A stretch of 64,000 bases of DNA from Anaeramoeba flamelloides (taxonomy: Eukaryota; Metamonada; Anaeramoebidae). This document shows positions 24,819 to 36,100 of this stretch, one piece after another; position 1 is the first letter of the stretch; each line of letters starts with the position of its first letter. A program made the position numbers and the translations under genes. The notes below the pieces were generated by a model. The model saw nothing but the letters and a program-made list of their open reading frames with translations, made no database searches and had not been told where the DNA came from. The DNA is taken from assembly GCA_027625915.1 (NCBI GenBank), contig JANTQA010000060.1:1-64000 (forward strand). The letters are read 5' to 3'.

Positions 24819-27800
24819 CTCTCTATTGAAATCACCAAACAAACAATCCTTTCTAAAACACAACAATAATAATAACAACAATAAATTCAAAATAAAAAAG
24901 AGTCAAATTTATTGGTGGAAAAGGAAAAGGATCAATCCACAATTTATTTGGACACAAAAATATTATTGTTGGTGCATTTTTTTCACCTGACGAAAAATGG
25001 ATATATTCTGTCTCTTATGATGGTACATTAATTTATTGGAAATGGTATGACGGAGAAAGTGTTGAAAATGAAAATGAAAATCAAGAACAAACCAAAAAAA
25101 AACAAAAAGAGAACCCCAATCTAATTATTAATAAATTTTCTTATGGAAGAGGTGTTTGGAAAAATCATTCCAGATTCTATTTGAAACATAAAAACAGCAC
25201 AGTCAAATCTGTAGATTTTCAGAAAAAAAAACAATTGCTAGTTGTTGGGTATCTTGATGGTTCCTTTAGTATCTTTCAACTCCCAGGTTTCACCTTGGTA
25301 CATACATTAAAAATTTCAGACGTACCAATTGACACAGTTTGCTTTAACCCAATTGGTGATTGGGTCGCCTTGGCAACAAAGAAAAAATCACAATTGTTGG
25401 TTTGGGAATGGGCTTCAGAAACACATATCTTAAAACAACAAGGGCATTCACAGGAAATGACTTCTGTCGATTATTCTCCAGACGGAAGGTTTGAAATTCA
25501 TTTACTTTTTTTTTTCTTTTTTGAAAAATTACTCTTTTTTGAATTCAAAGATTCTTTTTTGCTTTTGAGTTCTCTCGAAAATTTGATTTTTAATTTTTAC
25601 TTTGGTTCCATATTTGGAGAACCAGAAACAAAAGTTGTAATTACAGATAAAAAAAAAACAAATACCATTTATTCAGAAAATTTATGAGTTCCTAATAAAG
25701 GAATTAGAAAATTTTTACAGCCGTTTTATAAAACTGGTCCAAAAAGTTTTTTAATATAGCCCAAAAAATCGGTTTAAGCTTGTTGTTTGTTTTAAAGTTT
25801 CTTTGAAAAACTTTTCGTTCATACTTTATAAAATGTCTTTTCTCGTCTTGGCAACTAAATTACGATTCTCCATAAACGTTCTTTAGTTTCTAATTTTTTT
25901 TTTATTTATAACAATGACGATCAATAATATCTCTCATCTTAAAAAATTTATAATATTATTTATCCAACAATACCTAAAATTGATTTAAATTGACAATTTT
26001 TTTTTAAATTTCAAACCAATTCAAATCCCTCAAGTTTATTTCCCCCAATTTGAGTTTTTTTAAATTTAAAATTACTTTATTATGAGTTAATCAATTATAA
26101 ATATTTAAAATAAATCTTTTTTATATAAAGTTTAATATGTCTATTTGAAAAAATAATAATTTCTGGCTTGAAATTAAAATAAAACCTTTTGCTTTACCAT
26201 TTTCTATGGAACTGCTCAGCCTATGAAAATCCATTTTCTATGGAACTGCTCAGCCTATGAAAATAATCGCAAAATCTGGATATCTGAATTAAAAAAAATT
26301 AATATATCTAATATATTAAATAATAATAATATTTCTAATATTATTATAAAAAAGGATTCAAACTCTTTATTAGCCTTAGTGGGTAATAAACTTATTTTTG
26401 AGTCTTTAATTAAATTCCTAAATAAAAATTTAGGAATTCGGGCAAATAAGAGGGGTCAATAACTCCTCCCTTAAATAATAAAAAAAAAAAAAAAAACCTT
26501 TTGCTTTTAAGAGTAAGGAAAATTATAATAAATAGATTCCTTGTGAACAATTTTGTAAAATCCAAATAACCTCAAAATACCTCTCATTTCTTCATATTTA
26601 CAAAATACTAAAATTGGATCTTATTTAATTTTAATGAAAAAAAGTATTTATTGTTAAAATTTTTAATCTTGGTTCAAATTATGTAAAACAAAAAAATAAT
26701 TAAAAACAAAAAAAATAAGATTTTATGAAAAGTCCAAAATAATATATTAAGGATGGTAAATTTCTATCTTGAGTTATATTTTTAATACAAATATCAATTA
26801 GAATAATATTTTATCAAATATTCATAATTGATTCTTTCTTTCCCATTAACAAAATTATAATTTACAAATAATATTAAATCGTTAATACTAAAAAATCGTT
26901 TTAGAACGATTGAAAATAACATAATTATGAAAAAAAAAAAATAAAATAAAAAAAAAATAAACTAGAAGACTATTAATCATTATAACTATTTTTAATCCAA
27001 AATTATTATTTTTTAAAAATATAAACGAAACAAATAAATAATCGCATAAAATTAAATTAAGCGGTTTTAGAAAATTTGAATTTTCGTTTAATTAATTAAT
27101 AATAAGAACACAAGGTTAAATTTAAAATATAAAAATATTTTTATACATTAAATCTAATTTATTTAATAGAACCTTTACAATATTTAAAAAGTCTCGTAAA
27201 GAAACTTCACTGTATTATTTTCTAATTACACAAACAAAACAACACATTTTTTTTTGAAAAATTGGTAAACAAAAACAAACATTAGAATAAGAATTAATAG
27301 TAATTTCACAATAAATAAATGAAAAAATTTTTTTCAAATTCCCAAAATAAACTCTTTTTCAAATATAAGGGCACAGAAAATTTCAAGAATTATTCATAAT
27401 TGAATCAAATTAATTATGGTATCATTCTAAAATATAAGAAACTCTTTAAAACACAAAAAAAAACACTCTACCGAATAATTAAAACTCATTAAAACAAAAC
27501 AATAAAAATTAAAATTAAATATTTTAAAAATTGATATGCCCTTTTATTTGAAATGAGAAATCTCGTTTTGTAAATTATTGGGTGAAAAAAAAATATAAAA
27601 TCAATAAAAACCGTTGAGCAAGGTGAATCGGGGTAAAAGTCTATACATTTTATTGATAACTCTTTACACGCCAAACTTTTATTCTTTAAAGTCTCATTTC
27701 CAATATAAAGCCTCAATTCATCTGAGTATTTTGCTGGAATTGCTTTTTTTTCAATATTTTCTTTTTTCTCTTTGTTCCATAGATCAATCCAATAATGGTC

Positions 27801-30274
27801 TTTTTTAATTCCTATATCTAGCTCATTCAAAATCAAACTTGTAAACTGTTTCCATTTTTTATATTGGCAGATTATTTCCAAATTGATTTCTTCTTATCTT
27901 GTTTTTTTCATTTTCCAACTGTTCAATATACCATAAATAAAAAAACCAAAAAATGAATAAATGAAAAAATGAATAATTAAAATGAAAATCACCAATAAGT
28001 AATTATCTTATTAACAATCAAATTTAATAGTAATGATGATTTGAGAGGTGTTCCCTTTTGTTTGAAAAAGAGTTTATTTTGCTAATTATTAGTTGAAAAA
28101 AGTTTATTAAAACTCTTTACAAAATAAATTAAAAATGAAAAGTGCACCTAAATTAGTTTTTTCCTTTTTGAACTTGATTACAAAGTTTAAACCTTTTTTT
28201 TTATTATTAAAATTTATCAGTATAGAAAAAGTTAATATTGATATTCTTTCTTATCAAAAAACTTTAAGATCACAAATAGAATTCAAGAAAATTAACAAAG
28301 AATCCTAGAATTATCTTTTTTTTTTTTTGGTAAGAATTAAAAAAAAAAGCAATTAACTTTAATTTTTAATCATATGTATAAACTATAAACAATAATTTCA
28401 ATGATAATATTCAATAATATTTGTATTTATTTTTCATCAAATCTTTTTAATCTTTTAAAAATAATAAAATTAAACTTTAATTAATTTTAATTATTTATTC
28501 TATTATTCAAAAAAAAAAAAAAAAAAAAAAAACATAAAATAGAATGTTAGTTTCTGGAGGAAATGATAATAAAGTAAAAGTTTGGAACACTGAAAATGGA
28601 TTTTGTTTTATTACTTTCAAAGAACATAAGGCCCCTGTCACTGATGTAAAATTTTCGCCATCTGGCAATGCAGTTTTTTCATCATCACTTGATGGAACAA
28701 TAAGAGCATTTGATTTGATTAGATATAGGAATTTCCGAATTTTCACAACACCAAAGCCCGCACAATTTTCATGTATCGCGATCGATCCCTCTGGTGAATT
28801 GATCTGTGCAGGAACTGTTGATGATTATCAAATTCCTGTCTGGTCGATCCAAACTGGAAAATTGCTTGACGTTCTTTGGGGACACGAAGGGGCAATTTCA
28901 AGTTTATCATTTGCACCCTTTTCATATCCCTTGTTGATTTCTGGGTCATGGGATAAAACAGCAAGAATCTGGGATATTTTCAAAAACAAGGATGTTGGCG
29001 AAACATTAGAGCAAGGGACAGGATTAGTTTTATGTGCCAAGTTCCGACCAGATGGCAAGGAATTTGCCGTTAGTACATCTAAAGGACAAATATATATCTG
29101 GGACGCTGGCTTTGGACAAATTAAAAATATTATTGAAGGGAAGAAGGATCTATTAGGGGGGAGGAAATTGGGAGATTTGCGAGCCTGGAGAAATAGAGAA
29201 TCAAATCTTTATTTTGAATCAATTGAATATTCAGCCGACGGGAAATATTTAATTTGTTCTGGGAATTGTAATTTTATTTGTATTTACCATGTCGAAAAAA
29301 CATTATTGGTCAAAAAATTTAAAATATCATCAAACGTCGATATTGATGGCGTCATTCATTTGATTACAAATAGACGAAATATTAAAGAAGGTGTCGATTT
29401 AAATCAAATTGCCCTTGATAATGTAGATAAGGATGGCATTGTTGGCATTGGTAGAAAAAGAACAGGGCATTGGAAAAAGGATCAATTACCAGGCGTAAAC
29501 TCTGGGTTTTTACAAACCGAAAAGAGATTGCATATTTTTGCCAAGTCAATCAAATTTAGCCCCGATGGAAGATCCTTTTCGTGCGCTTCAACAGAAGGCC
29601 TTCTCATGTATTCCTTAGATAAAGAACTTGTCTTTGATCCAATGAATCTTGGCTTAGAAATTACATCTGAAAATGCCTTACGGGAACTTATTAATAAAGA
29701 ATATTTAAAATCTTTAATCATGGCAATAATAATTGGCGAAAAAAAATTATTAACCAAAATTTTTTTTAAAATACCTTTTTCCGATATACCAATAACAGCG
29801 AGAAATTTCCCCAGAAAGTATTTAGAAAGACTCATTTCCTTTATTGCTGAAACCTTAGATGACAATGTGAATCTGGAATATTTGCTATTATGGATCGATT
29901 CACTGTTCACAGCACATTCGATATATTTAAAAAAGATCAGTGTCAAATTCCTTTACCTTTTCAGAGCAATCCAAAAGCAACTTAATCAGTATTATTCAGA
30001 TTTGTCGTCATTATGTGATAAAAATTCATACAGAATGGATTACATTTTAGTTTTAGGTAATCAAATGCAAGAAACAGAAAGAATTAAAAAAAAAAGAATA
30101 ATGTTTCAAGAAGAAGATATTCAAAGTGACGAGGAATTAGAATTAAAAGATAATAATTTATTATCCTCATCAAAATCAAAAAAGATAAAAAAAAATAATA
30201 AGCAAAAAATTATTGAAAAAAAGAAAATTGATGATAATTCAGATAATGAATTATTATTTTATCAAGAAAAATAA
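24167..30274 (+). CDS. PWP2: Periodic tryptophan protein 2 homologue (U3 snoRNP / SSU processome, UTP1)
   Basis: Three exons join in frame: 24167-24669, 24901-25488 and 28543-30274, giving 940 residues, close to the usual PWP2 length. Both introns are GT-AG and interrupt AG|A arginine codons. The start MFSYQFSNLIGMVYKQGNL matches the family's conserved N-terminus. WD40 blades fill roughly residues 10-640, with clear examples in exon 3 such as NDNKVKVWNT and GSWDKTARIWD. Residues of about 740-868 form the Utp12 domain, and the tail is Lys/Asp-rich. PWP2 nucleates the UTP-B complex that assembles on the 5' part of pre-rRNA in the nucleolus (known). Intron 2 is 3.05 kb and carries a LINE and element O2, while intron 1 carries simple repeats. 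The second acceptor is preceded by a long A-run rather than pyrimidines. Confidence 0.97.
24708..24818. repeat. (CAAA)n and poly(T) tracts in PWP2 intron 1
   Basis: About nine AAAC units at 24708-24742 are followed by a T-run of about 32 bases at 24787-24818. They make up much of this 231-bp intron. Confidence 0.9.
26196..26492 (+). mobile_element. 5'-truncated LINE insertion in PWP2 intron 2
   Basis: It is bracketed by the 15-bp direct repeat AAAACCTTTTGCTTT (26181-26195 and 26493-26507) and ends in a poly(A) tail. The frame 26223-26462 stays open for 79 codons and begins HFLWNCSAYE, the end of a reverse-transcriptase zinc knuckle. A 34-bp tandem duplication (26197-26264) sits at the 5' junction. 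It lies in the same orientation as the host gene. An intact frame and perfect target repeats point to a fairly recent insertion. Confidence 0.9.
27350..28075. mobile_element. TA-target element O, copy 2 (726 bp), in PWP2 intron 2
   Basis: TA bases are at 27348-27349 and 28076-28077. The ends are AACTCTTTTTCAAA and its inverse, each followed by the GGGCAC/GGGAAC motif. The minus strand from 27881 is open for 130 codons, with words such as KKDHYWIDLWNKEKKENIEK and KYSDELRLYIGNETL. I do not recognise a transposase in it. In O1 the same stretch is broken, so it may be a residue of a captured or transposon-encoded protein. Confidence 0.8.
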
Positions 30275-30413
30275 TTAAATAGTAATATTTTTAATATATA
30301 TATATATGTGTGTGTGTATGTATATATTTAATTAGATTAGAAATAAAAAAATTTTTTTAGATTTTTCTTTTTTTTTTTTTTTGCTATTTAAGACAAATTT
30401 TTTAATTTATTAA

Positions 30414-31070
30414 GGGTCTAGTCATTACGGTGAAAAATATTTTTCTCAAATGGAAAAAAAATTAATTTTTTTAATGGGAATCTAATAGTAAATCAAAATT
30501 AATCAACTTGTGGTGTAAAATGGATTTCAAAAAATCAACAATGAAAAAAATGCCAAACAGTGATACACAATTTCTAATTTGAACGGCTAGAATATATAAT
30601 TTTGAAGACAAAGTGTTAATTTAGGAATGTCGATCTTTGACTTTTTTTGGCATCTGGAATATTTTTTTTCATTTTTTTTCAATTAGTAAATGAGTTATTT
30701 TTTTCTAAAGGGTTATACATAATCCTTACTTGGTCAAATAGAGAGGGTTACAAAATAACCACAAATAAGATTAAATTGAATAAATTGATTAAGTAACCTC
30801 AAGAAAACAATTTTTGTTGTAAATTTTGAAATTTAACCATTTGGAAATACAAAATAAGAACCAATTTATTTTTTATTTAAACAATTGAATTATTGAAATA
30901 GGGTATACTTTTGAACTTTTTTTTTTTTTAATTGAATATTTTTCTTATTAGATTCTAAATTTTTTTTTTTATTTTGTTATTTGAATTAAGTTAATCAAAT
31001 AGTATAATTTTACATTATTTTCTTTTGATATTAATTCACCCAAAGTATGGCACTCTTCTATAGTTAGAGG
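30414..31070. mobile_element. TTAA-target element N, copy 2 (decayed)
   Basis: TTAA at 30410-30413 precedes GGGTCTAGTCATTACGGTGA. The body matches N1 through CATAATCCTTACTTGGTCAAA and beyond. The internal hairpin is degenerate and the right end has nearly lost its inverted repeat, so the right limit is approximate. Confidence 0.7.
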
Positions 31071-31761
31071 ATATTTTCTTAAGTTTATTTTATTTAAAGG
31101 AATAATATTTGAAACTAAAAAAAATCACAAAAACCAAAGAAATTACATCAACCTTTTTTTTTCAAAGAATTATTTTCACAAGTTATCAAATTAGTTTCTA
31201 TTAAAAAAATAATAAAGATTTTGAAAATTTAATTGGTAAAATTTTAATCCGATCAGAGAAAATTTCTAACTGAAATGATTGAAACCAAAAAGAAACAATA
31301 TTTTTTTTTGATTTTTTTGAATACAAAAGTTTGTTCATCTTGAAAAATTGTAGAGTAATCTTTTTTTTTTTTTTTATTAAAAATTCCTTCTTCTTAAGTT
31401 TTTTTATGTATGGCCTTTTTTTATTTTTCAAAGAAATCATTATTGAATAATTTTAGTTAATTAATAAAAAAAGAATAAAAGATCAAATAAAAATGATCTA
31501 ATTTTAAAAAAATATTTTTTTTTTAAAAGAAAAAATAAGCAATTCTTTCATTTTTCGAAAAATAATGGATGCTCATGACAATTAATAAACATCAATTTTC
31601 AAAGTATTTATTATTAGTTAGAGGAAACCTACAAAATGTAAATATAAATTACTTGAATGATAAGGTTTCAAATTAAGCAATATGAGATAATCAAAAAAAT
31701 TTATCTTATATTATGAGTTTTTTAAATTCACACTTTTTATTTGAAAAAAGGGTGCAAAATA
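31071..31761. other. Gene-free DNA between PWP2 and SEL1L
   Basis: AT-rich. Frames here are Lys/Phe runs from A and T tracts. No gene seen. Confidence 0.4.
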
Positions 31762-31953
31762 AACTAGATTTCAAAAATTTCGACTCACTTTATAATGTTA
31801 ATGAAAGTTGTTTTGAGGGTTTATTCCAGTATTCTTATCGAAAAAATATTTTCAAATTTTTGGATCAGTATCATTTTTTCTCATTTTGCAAATTTTTGTT
31901 TTTGCTTTTTCAAATTTTTGTTTTTCTTTTTTTTTTCTTTTGTTTTTGTTTTT

Positions 31954-31994
<41 letters not shown>

Positions 31995-32425
31995 TTTAGT
32001 TTTTTCTTTTTTGAAAAATTATTCTTTTTGAATTTCTTTTTTTTGCAATTTTTTTTCTTAAAAGAACATGTGGAAAAAAAAAAAAGATCTTCGAAAAGAC
32101 AAATAATCACTTACAAAATTTCGACCATGTAATGTCTTTTATAATAAATTTAATTATTCGCAAAAAATCTTGTTGATAACTTTTTTTCAGTGAAAGTTCA
32201 GTAATAAAAATTGGTAATGCTCTTTTCAAAAATTGTGACTCACTTTTTTTTAGTTTTTGGCTTCATTTTTTAAAATTTTTAAAATATCAGGTTTTTATAT
32301 ATTTAGAATGATTTGAAAGTTAATAACAAATATGATTTAATTATTAATGATTCTTGTATACTAAAGAATATATATTTTTTTTCAATTTGTTAGTTCAGGT
32401 GAGTCATGATTTGTGAAATGGTGTT
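31762..32425. mobile_element. TA-target element T, copy 2 (664 bp)
   Basis: TA bases are at 31760-31761 and 32426-32427. It is colinear with T1 along its length, including ATAATGTTAATG, GATCTTCGAAAAGACAAATA and the internal tip copy. The central T-run is expanded. Confidence 0.8.
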
Positions 32426-32427
32426 TA

Positions 32428-33172
32428 GTTTATTTTCAACAAATTGTATTTTACAATTTTTAATTATATAATGAAAAAGAAAATCAAAAATAACAATTAA
32501 AAAAAAACTTTTATCTGATTTATAACTTTATTTTTTTGTAATACATAGATTACTTGAAAAAAATAATTATAGAACAATAAAAATTATTATCAGTCGAAAT
32601 ATATTCAGCTTTTATAAATATTTTCTTTGTGAATAATTATCTACCAAACATTGTCATATTATTAAACGGCAATGCAATTATTTGAAAAAGTCATTATCAA
32701 AGTAAAAATAAATTTTTAAAAAGGTTTTTTGTTAAAGAAAATTTGATGATTTCACTAAAAAGATTTTTTTTTTTTTTTTTTTGATCTTTTCTCGATCAAT
32801 ATTAAATTCAAATATTGACAATGTTTGTTTTCAAAAATTTTTTCAACAAAATAGTCTTTAAAAGTATCTATAAAAGAGTTGCTAAATTAAAAAGACATAA
32901 TTTTAGTATTTTATTAAAAAATTTTTTTTTTACAGATTTTTTTTAAAACTCTTTTCTTCCGTTTTGAAATTTTTTTTTTTTTTTACAGATTTTTAATTTT
33001 ATATTATCTTTTTTCGATCAAAAACTAATAACTAAAAAAAAAAAAATTGATAATATTATTTATATAAAAATACATACATACATGATAATATATATATATA
33101 CATATATCTATATATTTTTATTTTTTATTTTATTTTTATTTTTTTTTTTTTAATATTTTATAAAAAAACGTT
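32428..33172. other. Convergent 3' region of PWP2 and SEL1L
   Basis: Homopolymers and a mixed TA/CA microsatellite (about 33060-33115). Transcripts from both sides should end between 30.3 and 33.2 kb. No gene. Confidence 0.4.
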
Positions 33173-36100
33173 TTAGGTTCTCATATTTACTATAATGTAT
33201 CTAATTAAAAAAAGTATATTTAAACAAAATGTTGATGTGAATAATACTATCATTTCAAAATCGATCGAATCCCAATCAAAAATTTCGTTTTGAATTATTT
33301 TTGGAAAAAATTTTTGTAAAGTTATTTTTACTATTTTCGTAAAAGTAATGTGCTTGGGAAAGTTCAATCTTGATATTTGTAATTGCTTTATTGCTAATCT
33401 GGGGCTATTTAAAAAGAAATTAAACCCCCATTTTGTAAAAACCATGCCCATTGCATAATAAGAATATGGTTCAATTTGCAAAGCTTTGTCATACCATTCT
33501 TTGGCGAGTACAAAATCCTTTTTGGTTCCACCCAAGCCAGATTCATAAAATCTGCCGAGATTAAAGCAGCCCCTTGCGCTTCCCAATTCACTTGCCTTTT
33601 TGTAAAAATAAAAAGCCTTTTCAATACTTTTTTCAATACCATTACCATTTAGATAACAATCGCCTAAAATGTTTAAATTTTCAGAGTAATTTTGATTACC
33701 CGAGAGATAAAAATATGTTACTGCTCTATTTAGCCTTTGGAATTCCAACCAATCTTTAATATTCTTTCTCGTTTGATTTTGGTATTGCCTTCCAATTAAT
33801 TTCAAATTCCCATTTAAAATGATTTTCATTTGCTTTGTATCAATTATTTTTTGATAGAAGGTACCAACATTACTTTGCGCAATCTCATATCCCAAGTTTG
33901 CCAACTGTTCATAAATTATTAAGGCCTTAATGGTTTCACGGTTTTGCCATAATTCGAATGCCTGGTTGAGGGAATTTTTCCAATGCCCCTCCTCCGCCAC
34001 AATTTTATAACTCTTAACAGCCCTCTCGCAACTTCTATCGGTTCCGATCCCATCCCGGTACATTTTGCCAAGCTTATATAGCGCGCCAATATGCAGCCCC
34101 TTTGCCGCCCTCTTCATATACTCAAAGGCTAATTTGGAATTGTTCTTAATACCCATCCCAAAATGCAACATTTTTGCCAAATTATATTGCGCCTCTGGCA
34201 ACCCCTCTTCAGAGGCACTTTGGAATAAATCGTATGCCCTTGTTTGATTGACTTCGACACCATAGCCATTCAAATAAATAAGGCCCAAGTAATTTTTTGC
34301 CACCGTGATGTTCACCTTAACTGCTTCTTTAAATAAGAGCCTTGCCTTTGTAACATTTCGTTCGCACCCCTTTCCAAATAAATTCATAAATCCCAAATTC
34401 GATTTTGCTTCGTTGTTTCCAAATTTAATTGCTCGTTTAAAATATTCTATTGCCATTTTATAATTTTTTGGAATCCCCCGATATCCATGCTGATATATTT
34501 CGCCCATTTTATTCAGCGATTTGACATTCCCCTGAGTAAATAACATTTGATAATAATTAAATATTTTTTCTTTTTCATTAACTGCATTTTTACTTTTTGT
34601 ATCAACATTTATTATCCTTTGGATATTTTCAAATTTGCTGATTTTTTTGATTTCCTTATCTTCCATTTCTCCATAAATGTTTTTTGCTACCCTTGAATAC
34701 AACGCTAAAGACTTTTTACATGATTTTTCAACTCCAATGCCTTCTTTATACATATACCCTAATTTCATTTTCGCAGTTAAATCACCACCGGCATCAGCTA
34801 ACCTTAAATGGAGTAAAGCTAGAATTTGATCAGGCTTTTGTTGGCATTTTCCAGTCGATAATAAAAATGCTAATCTAGTATGTGATTCAGGATGACCCAA
34901 AGATGAGCCTCTTCGGAAATAATATTCTGCTAAACAATTATGTATTTCCAATTGATCATCTCCAAACTTTAATATTTGAATTTTTTTTTTTTTTTTTATG
35001 AACAAGAAAATTTACAATTATTATTATTTATGATTAACCAAAATTATTCTATTGAATTATTTGTTGGCATTTTTCACTATTTATAGATTTTTTTTATAAG
35101 ATATTTAAATTACTTTTATGATTTAAATTGATTATGTCCCAAAAAAAAAAAAAAACTCTTTTTCGTAATAACTAACACAGATATTTTCAATTTGTAAAAT
35201 TATTTTTCTTAATTTTTAATCTGTTTTGATAAGTAATATTTAAAATACACTTAATATCCTCCTGAATTTTGTTGAATTTATTATCTTTTTTTTATTTCTT
35301 TAAAATCAAAGAAATTAAAAAAAATTCTCTTTATAAAATAGTGTTCTAAAATTTTTGAAATGGAATTTACAATATAATAATATTTTGTTTTTTTAAAATT
35401 TGTATCTCGAGAATACTTTCTTAGATAAGGTGGTGTTATGAAACACACATACGCACTAACTGCTAAACATATTTCGATTATATGATTTTGAATAATGCCC
35501 TTCTTTTATAATATCATTTGTTTTAACAATACCTTTTCTCAAATACTCTCCAGTGTTTAAAATACAAATTTATTTCAAAAAAAAACCTTTTCGGTGTGAC
35601 GAAATTTTATATTTTGTAGAATCCTTTTTTACAGTCAGACTCACTTATATTTAGTTGAGATACTATTGTAGAACTTGAAATCCAAATATAATCAATTACT
35701 CTATTTGTAAAAAGAAATACAAACCAAAGTAAATCAGGGTTGAGACTTTAAATTTTCAATTTTTGTTTTTTTAAAAATTTGGTTTTAATTAAATTCTGTT
35801 TTTGAATCTCGAAATGTATTTATTCAAATGATCGTTGAAAATAATCATAGAATAAACCAAAAAAAAAAAAAAATAGACCAGAGAAGGTGTGTATTTTAAA
35901 CAAGTCTTTTCTTTTTTAATACCAAAAAAGAAAGATCACCTTTTCAAATAAACTTAATTAAATTAAGGATGAAAAAAAATTTAAATATAAAGTAGCCTAT
36001 GTTTTAGACGATTTATTTCTTCTTTATCTTCTTAATTTGGATGGGATGTAGACAAGCAATAACTAAGACAACTACATTAAACTTTATTATTTTTTTTAAA

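Noticed and set aside
29482-29946. 154-codon minus-strand frame
   Set aside because: It overlaps PWP2 exon 3 in antisense and has no recognisable domain.
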